Shown one piece after another: positions 30,300 through 42,317 of a stretch of DNA of 64,000 nt. How positions within the stretch are numbered: the first letter of the stretch is position 1; each line of letters starts with the position of its first letter. The DNA lies in NCBI GenBank assembly GCA_949316235.1, contig OX438749.1, forward strand, positions 7,396,914 to 7,460,913. The letters are read 5' to 3'. The notes beneath the pieces were generated by a model. That model did no database searches, was not told the origin of the DNA, and saw nothing but the letters and a program-made list of their open reading frames with translations. The position numbers and the translations under genes were made by a program. The DNA comes from Oegoconia quadripuncta. Lineage: Eukaryota; Arthropoda; Insecta; Lepidoptera; Autostichidae.

Positions 30300-31000
30300 T
30301 AACATTTTTTCTCTATACGTCTTTCTATCTTACCTACTCACTACGTCATCATTGATTCCATAACCATATTTCGATTTTTATAACACGCACTAGGTTACAG
30401 TACATTCACCAATATTATTCATTAATTACCTACACTAAATACTTAAAGTAGTTAAAGTATCTGAAAAAGAGGAGATACCTACCTAAATTTGATAGACATA
30501 TGTATACCAATATCTATTTTTCATAAACGCGTTTGGATTCTATGGTTCAGTGAGTCAGTTATATAATCTAGTTAAGAATATGTGTATCATGGGAAAACCG
30601 AGGACACTCCCTTTATTTGATGGTTTGTTATATTAGTATGACGTCAGCATAAAAACCCAAGCGCACCTCTCTCACATTCACCGTATGAGGGAAATTACAC
30701 CTAATAAAGTAAAACCCCGTTTTATTTACTCAAATTTTATAATTCTGAAGCGTGATTTGGGTAAACAACTAATTTTCTTAGCAAGATTGCTTCTACCTAA
30801 CATTTACAACAACATCACCATTGTCAATTTTTTTTAAATTACAAACCTTTTAACTAAATTAGTTACATAGACGATACATTAATAGCTACCATAAAATTAA
30901 ATTTGTTACTTGATAGTTCGAAAGACCATTAGAAATTATTGATTTTCGAATTTTTTCCTTTAATTTGTTTCTTGTATGACCTTGCTTCGTGTGTTAACAC
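30300..31000. other. Flank without recognised gene
   Basis: AT-rich; no repeat family or gene identified. Confidence 0.4.
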
Positions 31001-31002
31001 GA

Positions 31003-31066
31003 CTGTTTAGGGTTACTTCCCATTGATTTAGAGTTATCTAAATCAATGGGAAGTAACCCTAAACAG
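31003..31066. repeat. Perfect 30-bp palindrome, 4-nt loop
   Basis: 31003-31032 is the exact reverse complement of 31037-31066; loop GTTA. The core is GGGTTACTTCCCATTGAT. Confidence 0.94.
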
Positions 31067-31106
31067 GCTTTGATCAACACAAGTCGGAATAAATAAATAA
31101 TAAATA

Positions 31107-31325
31107 AATATTTCGAACACTTACACCAATCATCTAGTCCCAAACTAAGCAAAGCTTGTACTTATGGATACTAGATAACAGATAAACATACATAAATATT
31201 TATATAAACATCCAAGACTCTGGAATAAATGTTCGTATTCAACACACAAACATTTACCAGGATTCGAACCCGCAACCGTTGGTTTCGCTGATAGGGTGCA
31301 CTATCCACTACACCAATCGGTCGTC
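31107..31325 (-). mobile_element. tRNA-derived SINE, family C, copy 1
   Basis: On the minus strand the head reads GACGACCGATTGGTGTAGTG with box B GGTTCGAATCCTGG; the tail has GGGACTAGATGATTGGTGTA. Bracketed by CGGAATAA (31085 and 31324 regions), a likely target duplication. Confidence 0.85.
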
Positions 31326-31329
31326 GGAA

Positions 31330-32384
31330 TAAGACATTTACTGAATTTAAAAGGTCCATCTTTTCATATAATTAAGTCAGAAACTTACATTTTATAGAAC
31401 TCATATTCAGCTAGATATCTCTAGCCGCAGACAGTCAGACAATAAACTATAGGTAAGGGTTTCAACAACTGATCGCCGTCCCGATCGCCACCTTCATCAT
31501 CATCATCACCAGCCTACGAGTATATAAATCCACTACTGATCAAAAGTCTGTATCATGGCCCGATTTGCGTCCCTTTCCAGTTACACTATTCGACATGCTG
31601 AACCGCGGATTGGAGATTTTTTCGAATTCGGCACTAATATGATCCATCCTGTTATGCTCGTTAACCCTTAGTCAACCTTTCCGACACCAACGGGAAGAGA
31701 CGTATAGATCCTATTCTACTCTGCGGGAGCTTGGACATAGTGACTGACTGAATTGCAATAACCCTATTATTATTTCCAGTATACTTAATTTCATTCAACA
31801 AACATTCAACAAATGATATCATGTATGTTACGTTAAAAATAAATGCTGGATGTTTGAAGTTTGACATTATTATCTTCAACCTTTACACTTATAACCTGTT
31901 TTATATAGGGGCGTAAAAGCGCCGTGTGCGCGTTATCGCAGCGTTGGGAACCGCGGAGTGATAGAGTATCGCGTATGAATTGCAGACTAGACACTATCGC
32001 GTTAAGATCGATCTCCATAAGCTCTGCCTGTATGTAAGTACGCCCCGGAAATGTGTAGCTAATATAAAATGGGATTAACGAGGGTCTTGGACCACGGAAT
32101 GTTTATTCCTTGTCCATCAACACTAGAGTCTAGACTCGTCTTGAAGTGAACGCGTTTGCGTGTACCGTTACAAATTGATTACCGCCCTATAGACGTATGC
32201 CGTGGTGCGCCTTCACGTTGTTAAGGTAAAGCGACGTAATTATCGATGAAGTCTGTTCCCGAATGAGAGATCGGGCCTACTTACTATGAGAATCTACCCA
32301 ATGATTTTCGCAACGAAATTAATGACGGATCATTTATTCTTTGCGCCAGAACATCACATAGAGTACCTACAATATAGGTACTCG
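31330..32384. other. Flank without recognised gene
   Basis: CATCATCATCATCACCAG at about 31496 hints at a decayed repeat. No gene recognised. Confidence 0.4.
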
Positions 32385-32625
32385 TACATATATAAAGTCA
32401 CGACTTTTATCCCAAATGGAGTGGTCCCGAACATTAGTGTTTGGGTGTTTCAAACATTAGAATTTAATGATTGAAACAACATCCACGGTTCATCGTAAGA
32501 AATATACAGAAATGCACACGTGACAGGGGATGAGCACATTACCGTTAAATCTACTGATGTTTTTTGGTGGAAAGTCCCTTAGTCGCCTTTTATGACACCC
32601 ACGGGAAAAGTCGTATTGTATTTAT
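32385..32625 (-). mobile_element. Dispersed repeat, family I, copy 3
   Basis: Inverted relative to 8150-8370: TTTTATCCCAAATGG, TGTTTGGGTGTTTCAAAC, GATGAGCACATTACCG and GTCCCTTAGTCGCCTTTTA. Confidence 0.73.
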
Positions 32626-32976
32626 CATATATTCTGTTTGTTGACATTTTGTTATTCTGTACCTATATATCTCTTTTTAGAATTGTTTACTTTGTCTAAA
32701 ATTTTTTGATCGAATTCAACTAATTCGATCGGTGTTAGAAGTTAATGGGAATTACACGAATTCAAATTGACTCTTTATTGCATATAAAGGTATAAAAGCG
32801 AGCTCATCTCTAAAGAGATCTCTTTCAGTCAACCTTACTGGAGGTTAGAGTTATACATTAAGATGGGGAACGAATAAAAAATGCGTAACCAAAAAATTAT
32901 ACATCTACCTGTAATATATGTACATATACTTGATAATAAACTAAATTAAATCGAAGATACCTTAGCGACCTTGGTA

Positions 32977-33656
32977 GGGTCTCCTTCACCCGACCAGGAC
33001 TCCGCCCAGCACACGCTGGAGGACTGCCCGGCGTGGCAGTCCGAGCGTATATAGAGACCTGGTCGACCGGATCGGACGAGATCTGTCCCCGTCAGCATTA
33101 GTCGCGGCTATGCTGGCGAGTGAGGAGGGTTGGAGGGCAGCGGCCTCCTTCTGCGAGGCAGTCATGCTCCAGAAGGAGGCCGCAGAGCGGGATCGGGAGA
33201 GGGCCGATCCCGCTCGCAGGAGGCGACGTCGGGGGGGCGGCAACGCTCGCTAGCCCCCCTACACGTCGCCCGAGGGTCGCGGGCGGCTACATCTCGGGGC
33301 GATGTAGTCGTCGGACGCGGCCCGGGAGAGGATGACACCCCCCGGAGCGACCGGGGGGGTGTCGTCGCATCGGGCCCTGTCGCGCCTCATACCGCTACTG
33401 ATCGCGGTGTGAGGCGCCCTAGACGCCCTCCGGGAATGGGCCTCCCCTTGTGAGGGGGGGCGGGCCGGGGGGGGGACCTGGAGCCGCCTATGCGTTCCCA
33501 GGTCCTCCCTACTGCCGAAGAAGGTCGCCGCGGGGTTTTAGTGGGTATCCCTCCCGTTAGGGAGGGGAGTCCCACGCATAACCGTCTCGCCGTCCCCCAG
33601 GCGAGCGGTACGCGTAAAGCATTTCCCCGCGAAAAAAAAAAAAGGGTCTCCTTCAC
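32977..33656 (+). mobile_element. 5'-truncated R1-clade LINE with 13-bp target duplication
   Basis: GGGTCTCCTTCAC at 32977-32989 is repeated at 33644-33656. Between them (32990-33643) lies GC-rich DNA unlike its surroundings, ending in poly(A). The reading frame begins with HTLEDCPAWQSER, shifts by one base near 33050, and continues DLVDRIGRDLSPSALVAAML then ASEEGWRAAASFCEAVM and an Arg/Glu/Ala-rich end, stopping at 33251. This is the C-terminal end of an R1-clade reverse transcriptase (inferred from the HTLxxCPxW and EEGWRAAASF pattern). The 390-base 3' UTR is rich in G/C runs. The frameshift and truncation make it inactive. Confidence 0.85.
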
Positions 33657-33721
33657 ACCTCATGCTAGTTGTCAGAATTAATTAGTGATCCATGCCTCTG
33701 TATACAAAATACGAGTTTTTT

Positions 33722-34039
33722 GTTTTTTTATGCTAAACGGGTTGGTACTTGACCTCAAAAACACCTGATGTTAAGTGAAGATGATGTCGAAGGTGGAAGC
33801 GTACTGACCCGGAAACCCCAACACATTTGGGGGACTGGCTATCTTATCTCTGACAACCGGAACACAACAAGCTTGCTTGGCGGCAGATTTAGTTAAGATG
33901 GTGGTAGCTAGCCAGGCGGACATTTAAAATGCCCTGCCGCCAACCAAACCGAGTACTTAAACATGTACCCCGCTGGGGATCGAACCCGCGACCTCCGAAT
34001 CGTAAACCCAATGTTGTTTACATTGAGCCACGGAGGCGG
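33722..34039 (-). mobile_element. SINE family A, copy 6, near full length
   Basis: From TTTTTTATGCTAAACGGGTT to GAGCCACGGAGGCGG; box B is intact (complement of GGGATCGAACCCGCGACC). Lies less than 100 bp from the R1-clade LINE end. Confidence 0.9.
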
Positions 34040-34054
34040 AGTAACGTGAAAGCC

Positions 34055-34150
34055 CATCATCATATCAGCCGAAGGACGTCCACTGCTGGACAAAGCCCTC
34101 CCCCAAAGCCCTCCTCCACAACGATCGGTCCTGCGCGAAAACCCATATCA
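34055..34150 (-). mobile_element. RTE-like LINE 3' fragment (family G)
   Basis: CATCATATCAGCCGAAGGAC, GTCCACTGCTGGACAAAG, then CCTCC and ACAACGATCGGTCCTGCGC form the reversed EAYVQQW-type end. Confidence 0.7.
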
Positions 34151-34159
34151 ACAAAGACA

Positions 34160-34569
34160 TAATCTTAGTATGAAGTATTTCTCTATGTGTCTGTAGATTA
34201 TGATTGGGTACTTCTTTTTCAGAGCAATACGGTAGCTAGGTGAGCGTGACGTCTATAGTTAAGCACTCACGCTGATTATACGTATATTGTATGTTGATAG
34301 TTTTTGTGATCGAAAAAATAATTTTATGCGCCTTAAAAGCAAATTACTAATGTCAGTTCGTACGAGTGTAACTAGCAACTACCGATGCAATGTCACGACA
34401 CGCGACCGCGATTGATTTTCTAGGATTCCGTATAAACGAAAACCCCATTTAATGCGTGGACGACTTGTTTTGTGCAGCTTAATGCTTAGAAAGCCTGACT
34501 GCTATGACCGCTAGGTGATATTTTTGTGTGATGAATACGAGTTATGGATGCTTAAATTTAAAATACACT
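34160..34569. other. Flank without recognised gene
   Basis: No repeat family or coding signal recognised. Confidence 0.4.
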
Positions 34570-34641
34570 AGCTTTCCGCCCGCGTCTTCGTCTGCGTGGA
34601 AAGCTTTATGGCGGTTATATCCCGCGGGAAGTTTATCCTAA

Positions 34642-35541
34642 TACAATAATCTTGTTTATATTAATGACTTACCAAATTGCATAGACGGCAACCATGAGAT
34701 AACAATATTTGCTGATGACACTTCTTTACTATTCAAAGTTAAAAGAAAACAGACATCTCTTGACGACGTAAATAATGCTATCTCTAAGGTGGTTGAGTGG
34801 TTCACAACAAATAATCTACTCCTTAATGAGAAAAAAACCAAATGTATAAAGTTTTCACTACCAAATGTCAAACAGGTAGCCACTAAAGTGTTAGTAAAAA
34901 ACGAAGAGTTGGAGCTTGTGGACACTACTTTATTCCTAGGTATTACATTGGATAAAGGACTGCAGTGGGGTCCACACATCGATAAGTTAGCGAAGCGCCT
35001 CAGTTCTGCAGTGTTTGCGATTAAAAAAATACGTTATTTAACCGATGTGGATACCGCGAGGTTGGTCTATTTCAGTTATTTCCATAGTATACTGACCTAC
35101 GGCATTCTGTTGTGGGGAAATGCCGCGGACATAAATTGTATCTTTGTTCTGCAGAAACGAGCGGTTCGCGCGATTTACAAACTGGGCCCCAGAGTGTCTC
35201 TTAGGAATAAATTTAAAGAAATTAATATATTAACATTAGCATCGCAATATATTTACGAAAACTTAATGTATGTAAGAAAAAATATAGAATCGTTTAAGAA
35301 AAATAGTGATATACATAATGTTAATACCAGATATAAAAATAAACTTGCTGTTCATGCCAGCCGTTTACACAAAGTCACTAAGTCATTTAAGGGGCAATGT
35401 ATACGCTTTTATAATAAGGTTCCAGTGGACATTCAAAATTTACCTTTAAATAAATTCAAAACCATCATAAAACAGACATTATTTACCAAAGGCTATTATA
35501 AAATTTCTGACTATCTGGATGATAAGCAAGCATGGACATAG
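34642..35541 (+). pseudogene. CR1/Jockey-like LINE reverse transcriptase, 5'-truncated
   Basis: An open frame of about 300 codons runs from the truncation point to a stop at 35541. LVYINDLPNC is the run-up to the palm, FADDTSLL the catalytic Asp-Asp motif, and VEWFTTNNLLLNEKKTKCI and LGITLDKGLQWGPHI the following thumb motifs. The end, NKFKTIIKQTLFTKGYYKI..YLDD, is shared with two more copies (36972, 51838). No stop or frameshift within, so young. The fingers, endonuclease and ORF1 are missing. The 3' UTR to 35769 ends in TTTGAC repeats. Confidence 0.85.
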
Positions 35542-35769
35542 GCCGCTCGGCGATATTCAGCCTAATTATACAATATAATATAATTGTAACCCAAACTTAT
35601 TTAAAAGAGCAACCCTTGAGTTTCTTGCTCGTTCTTCTCTGGGGAATCTGCTTTGCGAATGAGCAAAAATGTCAATAATTTTAATATTAAGATAAAAAAT
35701 GTGACGTTTTCAAGTGATAATCTTTATCCTACGAAATAAATATTTTTTGACTTTGACTTTGACTTTGAC
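35542..35769 (+). mobile_element. 3' UTR and TTTGAC-repeat tail of the LINE
   Basis: AGAGCAACCCTTGAGTTTCT, CTCTGGGGAATCTGC and CTACGAAATAAATA precede TTTGACTTTGACTTTGAC. The copy at 51951-52204 ends in TTTGATTTGA instead, so short tandem 3' repeats replace poly(A), a CR1-like trait. Confidence 0.8.
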
Positions 35770-35907
35770 AAAATATCCTGTGTCTTAATCCCGGGCATAT
35801 TTTATCTATATCAAATTTCTTCCAAATCCGTTCATCAGTTTTGACCAACAAACAAACATCCAAACTTTCGCATTTATAATATTGGTTGGATTTAAAAAAA
35901 TGTATTT

Positions 35908-36229
35908 GTGTAGCATATCAAACATATTTATGATACAAATCTAGTTGCTTAGTGTGAAACTAGATCGCGCTGTATATATAATAAATAATAAATATCCTTA
36001 GACGTACACACAGCGCCATCTAGTTCTACAGTAAGCAACTATAGGCTTGTGTTGTGGATACCAGATGGTTGATATATTACATAAATAATTTTTTTTTTTT
36101 GGAAATAAATACTTATTTTAAATGAAAACATCCATAACTCGGGTACACATATGCCCCTAGCGGGATTCGAACCCGCAACCTTTTGGTATAGTGGTCAGAG
36201 TTGCTAACCACTACACCAAACAGGTCGTC
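35908..36229. mobile_element. SINE family B, copy 2, with a facing fragment
   Basis: A minus-strand copy at 35991-36229 (box B complement GGGATTCGAACCCGCAACC) abuts a plus-strand B tail at 35908-35975 (TCTAGTTGCTTAGTG, AACTAGATCGCGCTGT), so two B copies lie tail to tail. Confidence 0.8.
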
Positions 36230-36269
36230 ATATATGTACAAGAATATGTATTTAACTAAAATTATAAAT

Positions 36270-36478
36270 GCAAAACTTTGTTTATTTATTTGTTTAGTTG
36301 TTTGTTCAATCACGGCGACTCGTATAGGTATATGTTATTGATTGAAATTTGGTACACGATAGAATATGCCCTGGAATAAATACAGGATACTCTTATTCCC
36401 ATAAAGTGAGTAGTCCCGGATGATAAACGAAATTACACATATATACGACTCCATGTGAACGAAGTCGCGGATTAAAAC
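36270..36478 (-). mobile_element. Dispersed short element, family H, copy 4
   Basis: Reversed: TTTGTTTATTTATTTGTTTA, CAATCACGGCGACTCG, then GTGAACGAAGTCGCGG. Confidence 0.7.
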
Positions 36479-36599
36479 CAGTTTAACATATATTTATTTT
36501 ATCCGTCTACTGGATAATACCCACTGCTGGGTCAACTGAGCTTGATTGCTTGACTTGAACTCCCAACCGGGGAGTGGGAAATCTACAATTTCCATACAT

Positions 36600-36766
36600 C
36601 TGCCGCTAAGCAGCAATGCTAATAGCATTGTTGTGTTCGGGTTGACAAAGATAAGATAGCCAGTCCCCCAAATGTGTTGGGGTTTCCGGGTCAGTACGCT
36701 TCCAACTTCGACCTCACCTTCACTTAACATCAGGTGTGATACGAACCCGTCGAGCATAAAAAAAAA
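36600..36766 (+). mobile_element. SINE family A, copy 7, tail half only
   Basis: CTGCCGCTAAGCAGCAATGC to CGAGCATAAAAAAAAA; the head is replaced by unrelated sequence. Confidence 0.82.
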
Positions 36767-36971
36767 TCTATTTCTTTAATTATTTTGGGGTCCAAAGTAG
36801 CAATGGAATCACGTAGCGCACGCGAGTCGATCTTAGGTATGTCGGCAGGATTAGGAACTAATCTTTTGGTTGGAGATTACAATTCCCTAACTATTAAAAA
36901 TAAAACTTGAAATAAAATATTTCTCTCAATCTGATCCATGTTATAATGTCATATATGGCATTGATGATATT

Positions 36972-37330
36972 TGCCTTCAAATAAATTCAAAACAATCTTG
37001 AAACGGAAATTATTTATAAAAGGTTATATTGATTATTTGGATGATAGCAATGTGATTTAGCCCAGAAATTAAAAAATATTTCATATGAAACCTTGAAATA
37101 ATATTCAATTTTCCAAATAAATAACAAATTTGGATGTAGCTTTGAAAATCGCAGGAATTGATACATATGATTAACGTAGAAAGACCCAATATAATAAACA
37201 TTTACGATGTTTGGTCGAATGACAAATTGTAACCCAAAGAGAACAACCTCGATTTTTGCAGTAATTTTAATATAAAGTTAAAAAATGTAACGTTTCCAAG
37301 CGATGATAGTTTATTCCTATGAAATAAAAT
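36972..37330 (+). mobile_element. CR1/Jockey-like LINE 3' end interrupted by half a MITE E
   Basis: LINE C terminus at 36972-37048 (TTCAAATAAATTCAAAACAA, encoding NKFKTILKRKLF), MITE E half at 37049-37195 (TATTTCATATGAAACCTTG to AGAAAGACCCAATAT), LINE 3' UTR at about 37225-37330 (TTGTAACCCAAAGAGAAC ... CCTATGAAATAAAATA). Confidence 0.72.
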
Positions 37331-37780
37331 AATTTTACTATTAAACGGAACCCACAGATAGTAAATAACGGTCAATTCAGCAGCTTTTTTTATTGACAGC
37401 GCGTTAACCAATTATTCTTGACATGGCCAGTTGCTTATTTGCATGTCAATAATAACACATTACTGCCACACACCTATTCCCTCGAAAAGAATAAAAAAAT
37501 CGCAAAAACATGTACATGTCCACCACCGGACGTTTCATGAAGTGTTGAACAAATATTTTGCTTACAACCTCGCTTGTTTGTTTTACAATGTACAATTAGG
37601 TATAATTGTGCCTGTGTGTGTATGAGTGTGACTGCCTAGGAATACATTAAAAAACGGACAAGTGCAAGTCCAACGGGATTTCAACCCTTATAAGCACCTT
37701 ATGAGTAATCCATGGTTAAATTTAAACGTTACTGTGTAAATATGTATAAATGCGATTATGTGTTTAAATTTTTCATGAAA

Positions 37781-38101
37781 TTTTTTTTTTATGCACAACG
37801 GGTTGGTAATTGACCTCAATCACACCTGATGTTAAAGTAGCGAAGGAAGCGTACTGACCTGGAAACCCCAACACATTTGGGGGACTGGCTACCTTATCTC
37901 TGACAACCGGAACACAAGAATGCTATTAACATGGCTGCTTGGCGGCAGATTTAGATAAGATGGTGGTAGCTAGCCAGGCGGACATTTAAAGTGCCCTTCC
38001 ACCAACCAAACCCAATACTTAAACATGTACCCCGCTGGGGATCGAACCCGCGACCTCCGAATCGTAAACCCAATGTTGCTTAGATTGAGCCACGGAGGCG
38101 G
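37781..38101 (-). mobile_element. SINE family A, copy 8, near full length
   Basis: Poly-T and ATGCACAACGGGTTGG through GAGCCACGGAGGCGG. A roughly 15-bp gap in the tail (GATGTTAAAGTAGCGAAGG). Confidence 0.9.
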
Positions 38102-40815
38102 TTATTAGTCTGTTACTATTCGACTACTGCTGTAAAAAGTTTTTTTTTAGTACTTTTTTAAAGTTGTGTAGGTTAGAGATCTCGATTTATTTATATATTA
38201 TGGAAATAAAAACGAGGGGTGTTACGGCGTTGTGTACGTCCAGGCTTTGTCCGGATGTATTTCATTAATGTGTGGTGCGCTTGAGTGCGGTATGCCATTA
38301 AACATAAGCTGGATGAAGATCAGGGAACCCGTTTCGAAGATCTTTAGCTTATATATATATATATATACAGTTGTTTGATGTATTTGGATTGATATCACAG
38401 TCGTTCGAGGGTTTTTCGTATAACACCTCACTCTGTCGTGTTGCTTAAAATTTCATCCATCCATTTCGAATCCATATTGAATAAAAATGTGATGAAACGT
38501 GATTGACGTGAATAAGTTAGTTCTTTCTATGACTGTAACAAAGTTCAAGAAGATAGCTCCTGCAGTTCTTGAGATAAACAAGTGTGTTAGATAGACGGAT
38601 AGATGGACATACAAGTACAGAAACGAAACCCTTTTTAGTGCGGAACTACAAACACCCTAACCTTATAGCTTCGGATAAATTATATCAATCATCCTCGATA
38701 GATTATATTATCTATGACAGCCAGATAGATGTCAATGTTCATATGCATATGCACATGACATATATCTACCTCCTAATAGTGAACAAACATTGTCGCGTGT
38801 CGGAATTCTAATACCGCTGTCCAGTTCACACTAAGCCAAGTTACAAAAGCCAATGCAATATGTATTTGGATTGACAGCCAACGCTTATCTGGACGTATTT
38901 AGAAGTTACGTGATGCACTTGTTAATGCAGCTAGAAGATGAACCACAGATGTCGACTAAATTGTAAAGTTGATCTTTGACATATACAATATAACTCACTT
39001 TGCATACATTATATGAGACAGAAGGATCTCCACAGACATTTGCGTTGTCCAAACGCAAATGCGTCTAATTGCATAAATCCAGGCCTTTTTATGTAAAGAC
39101 TTTTTACGAATGATTTCATTTTTTTTTTTTAATACAAGTGAAAAACACCATCTTAATGATATTAAGAGAACTTGACTTCATTTTTTCTTTACATTTTTTA
39201 TGGAAAATGAACTATTCACCTGTTTAGCTATACTATAACTTTCCGCTATCACTTACGTTCTGGCATGTGGCGGGTTGACCTTATATGGCTTTCATGGCTG
39301 TATAACATTTTATCAAATAGCTAAATTCTCTTCTTAATTCTTCTTCCATACTACCACCTAAATAACAATCGCTGAATTCGCTCCAAAAAGGCTCATTCTA
39401 GTCGACTGACGAAAATACTAATATCTACATAGATGCTCATAACCACGTGCCAGCAGGTGTCAAGTTAGACAATCCATTTACGAGAAAAACCTATGGACTG
39501 TGAAATAAGCTAACATTTGTGTTAGTTCACGAGAATACTAAGCAGGTATTTACACGATAGATTACGTTATACGTCGCTAATGACATTGTCATAGCGACAT
39601 GTAAACAAAAGAAATGTCAATATGAGTACTTACCTATACAGTTAGATAAATTAATTCGTGAGAATAAGCAGAATTATGTGTTAAGATTGACAGGTAGGTA
39701 TCTTCCATCATAATTATGTGAAAAATCTTGTTAGGGCCTCAAATAGTTCAGAAGGCAAACAACGGATAGGCACGTTACAATAAGCTGTGTATTATACAAT
39801 GACTGTTTATTTCCTGAATAAAATTAAATATGCTTATACTTCTACCTTCTACAGTATTGCTGGTATTCAACCCCCCCCCCCCCCCAGCAGGTTAGTTGTT
39901 GCCACCAAAGAATTTCCATGGGTGAATTTCCAATGGCTATATAATTTTTTTTATGCTTAGGCTTATTTCTAATTTTCTGTATTTACCCGGTTTTGTAGAA
40001 GCTTACCAAAATTGTACATTGGAGTGCCCCGGCGAATGAGATAAAAGGTAATATTTTTCTATATAATACGGAGTAAAATTTAATTCGTGTAATTTCTGTT
40101 TACTGGCTAGTCCACTCCTGATTACGAACAACTGTGAACTAGGAGCCATAGCCGAATTCAGCAGAAAATAGCTTCCTTACTAAATATGGTTTCAGAAGGT
40201 TTACTTTGTATGGGTAATCAAATTAGACTATCGTTCCTTGGGGAAAGTTGTCCGTTATCAAGAGTGGCGTCACCGGTTAAATGGGAATTACATGAATTCA
40301 AATTCACCCTAATATGCTTTGTTGGATACTACATATGAAATATCCGTCATTGTACGTGGGCAAACTATCGTGACTTATTTCCACAGTCACTGAGCTAACA
40401 AGTAAAAGTAGGTATGGTTTACTTGCAATAAATCAGAACTCTTAGTGTTCAATTTCTCACGAGTGAGTGGTCCTATATGCAGAATAAATATTTGCACAGA
40501 TATATACTCTAAAATCATGGGTATAGGGTGCCAGAAAATCAAGTTGGAAAAGCCTAAGGCACAAGCAACGTCTTCCGTGTTAGTCTGCTCTAATTCGTGG
40601 ATCAACTTATAGTTCAATGATATTGACCACCCGAGTTGATAAATACTTGGTAGAAATTGTAATTTCCCTGCAATGCGGATTGATTGCTTAGTACAGTCTG
40701 CATCAAATATGATAAAAAAAGTTAACAAGAGATCTTATCCAACCTACTCTACCGGAATAAAATACGAGTGCGAAAACAAATAAAATATTATACTAAGGTA
40801 ATAATACTACATCCG
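38102..40815. other. 2.7-kb stretch without gene
   Basis: Holds a (TA)n at about 38348-38367, a run of 15 C at 39871-39885, and a motif at 40281-40305 that also occurs at 32742-32767. No supported gene; the open frame at 40387-40728 (minus) shows no recognisable motif. Confidence 0.45.
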
Positions 40816-41066
40816 GCCTGAAGATCGGTGTCAAGAAGACGGAGGTGATGTCTCTGGATACACATGGTCAAGAGATACTGGCCATGAAGCTAAGTGAAAA
40901 CGTGCTGAAACAGGTTGATAAATCCTGTCATCTGGGGAGCATTATAACATCCAAATATGACTTTGATGCCGAGATCAGCAGCGGGATCGATGCCGCTGCT
41001 GTGGCATTTGGGGATGTTGCACTCATGACTCAGAGCTCGCCACCAAGGTATCAGTTTAAAATTTGA
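40816..41066 (+). pseudogene. RTE-like reverse transcriptase fragment
   Basis: Encodes GLKIGVKKTEVMSLDTHG, VLKQVDKSCHLGSIITS and DAEISSGIDAAA. This is the conserved region following the RT active site (G-L-x-I-x-x-K-K-T-x-V-M, then YLGS-like HLGSI) of RTE/BovB-like elements. It stops at 41066. Surrounding domains are absent. Confidence 0.7.
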
Positions 41067-42317
41067 TGTGTTTGACATCGACTCGCTAAGAAGAAGAAGC
41101 TATAGGTTTTCTTTAAATATTTTTCCTTGAGAAAACATCTAAACAGGCTCTGTTATATATTGTGCCACTTGGAAAGAGAGAGTAGTCCTTTATTTTTGTA
41201 ACATAATTGTTCAGAAATCGACTCTCTTTACAGAATATTGCTGCTATACCACATTCGGTAAGCGTTTACTTTTAATTGCAGTCCCTTGCTGGGACCAATT
41301 AAGGCGAGGTTGTTATTTAATGAATTTATGATCCGTCGATTAACGCAATTACATGTAGACATGTGTATACTTTCGACTCTCACTATTAGTAGAATTTTTA
41401 AGATGATACTGTAATGTTAACTAACAATGAGTCATCGAAGATATTTCCTTCTGTCATGCGTTTTCCCTGGCTTATATCCGGTTTACAATGTTTTATATCA
41501 CTTGGAAAAATGATTCAAATAGACATCTTGGTTGCGTGGTACCTTGAAGAGACTGGCATATGCGAATGATTTTGGGCATTGCTTGAAGTGTCGAATTGCG
41601 TGGACGCGAAAGAGAGAAGCATCAACCTACCTTGCTAGGTTAAGTTAAAATAATCAAATTTCATAGTAAATGATAAAGATAATAAAATTATTGTTCTAAA
41701 GTAACTATAATTATATCAGTCAATATAATTAAAGATTATGATTTTAAAGTATTTCTCAACAGCAGCTTTGTATTTCTTTAAGGTAAAGTGAAATGAAATG
41801 TAGAGTTAATTTTATAAGAAATACAGTACTAAAGGGTTTTTAATGAAGCGTTATTACGTGTTATCTTACTCTAAGTAGTTAGGAAACGGTTTCGCCGACG
41901 CGCGACGGTCTAAGATCGGCGTTCTTGCTTCTAGATACAAGGCAAAGCCAGAAGTGGGGTGGGAATTAGACGGAGTTTACTATTTCTTAATGCACTCCGG
42001 GTAATAGATTCAAGAATTTGATGATTTTGCCATCGACTCGTTAAGAAGAACTCGTTCACAAACGACTCAGGGCCCGTTGGGCTCCTGAAGCCGCTGTATC
42101 AAATCGTTTAACGCGTATCGCGCACTTTAAATGAAACATGGCAAACAGCTCTTTTCAAATTCAGTCGACCAGAAGTATCTCCTTACAACATACACCATTA
42201 CATTAATTTATAACAAAAGTACCAAGCTATTGACAGAACGATAATGAATAATACCTAATACAGTAGCATGTTGCTGCAATATTTTACAGAATTGCAGAGA
42301 ATCTAATCTAATCTATC
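41067..42317. other. Flank without recognised gene
   Basis: A short repeat CATCGACTCGCTAAGAAGAA (41077) recurs nearly unchanged at 42030. No gene recognised. Confidence 0.4.

Larger units (their letters stand above)
34570..35885 (+). mobile_element. Family H element split by a CR1/Jockey-like LINE
   Basis: The GC-rich start (CTAGCTTTCCGCCCGCGTC) is at 34570-34641 and the second half (CTTCCAAATCCGTTCATCAG ... CATTTATAATATTGG) at about 35770-35885. The LINE at 34642-35769 separates them. TATCCT flanks both sides and may be a short target duplication. Confidence 0.75.

Noticed and set aside
33120..33681. Several long GC-rich open frames on both strands
   Set aside because: They are out-of-frame readings of the R1-clade LINE 3' end and its G/C-rich UTR; only the DLVDRIGRDL frame has family motifs.
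39871..39885. Run of 15 C as functional element
   Set aside because: A mononucleotide run of this type is prone to assembly error and no partner sequence was found.
40387..40728. 113-aa minus-strand open frame as host gene
   Set aside because: No recognisable domain, no splice context or promoter.
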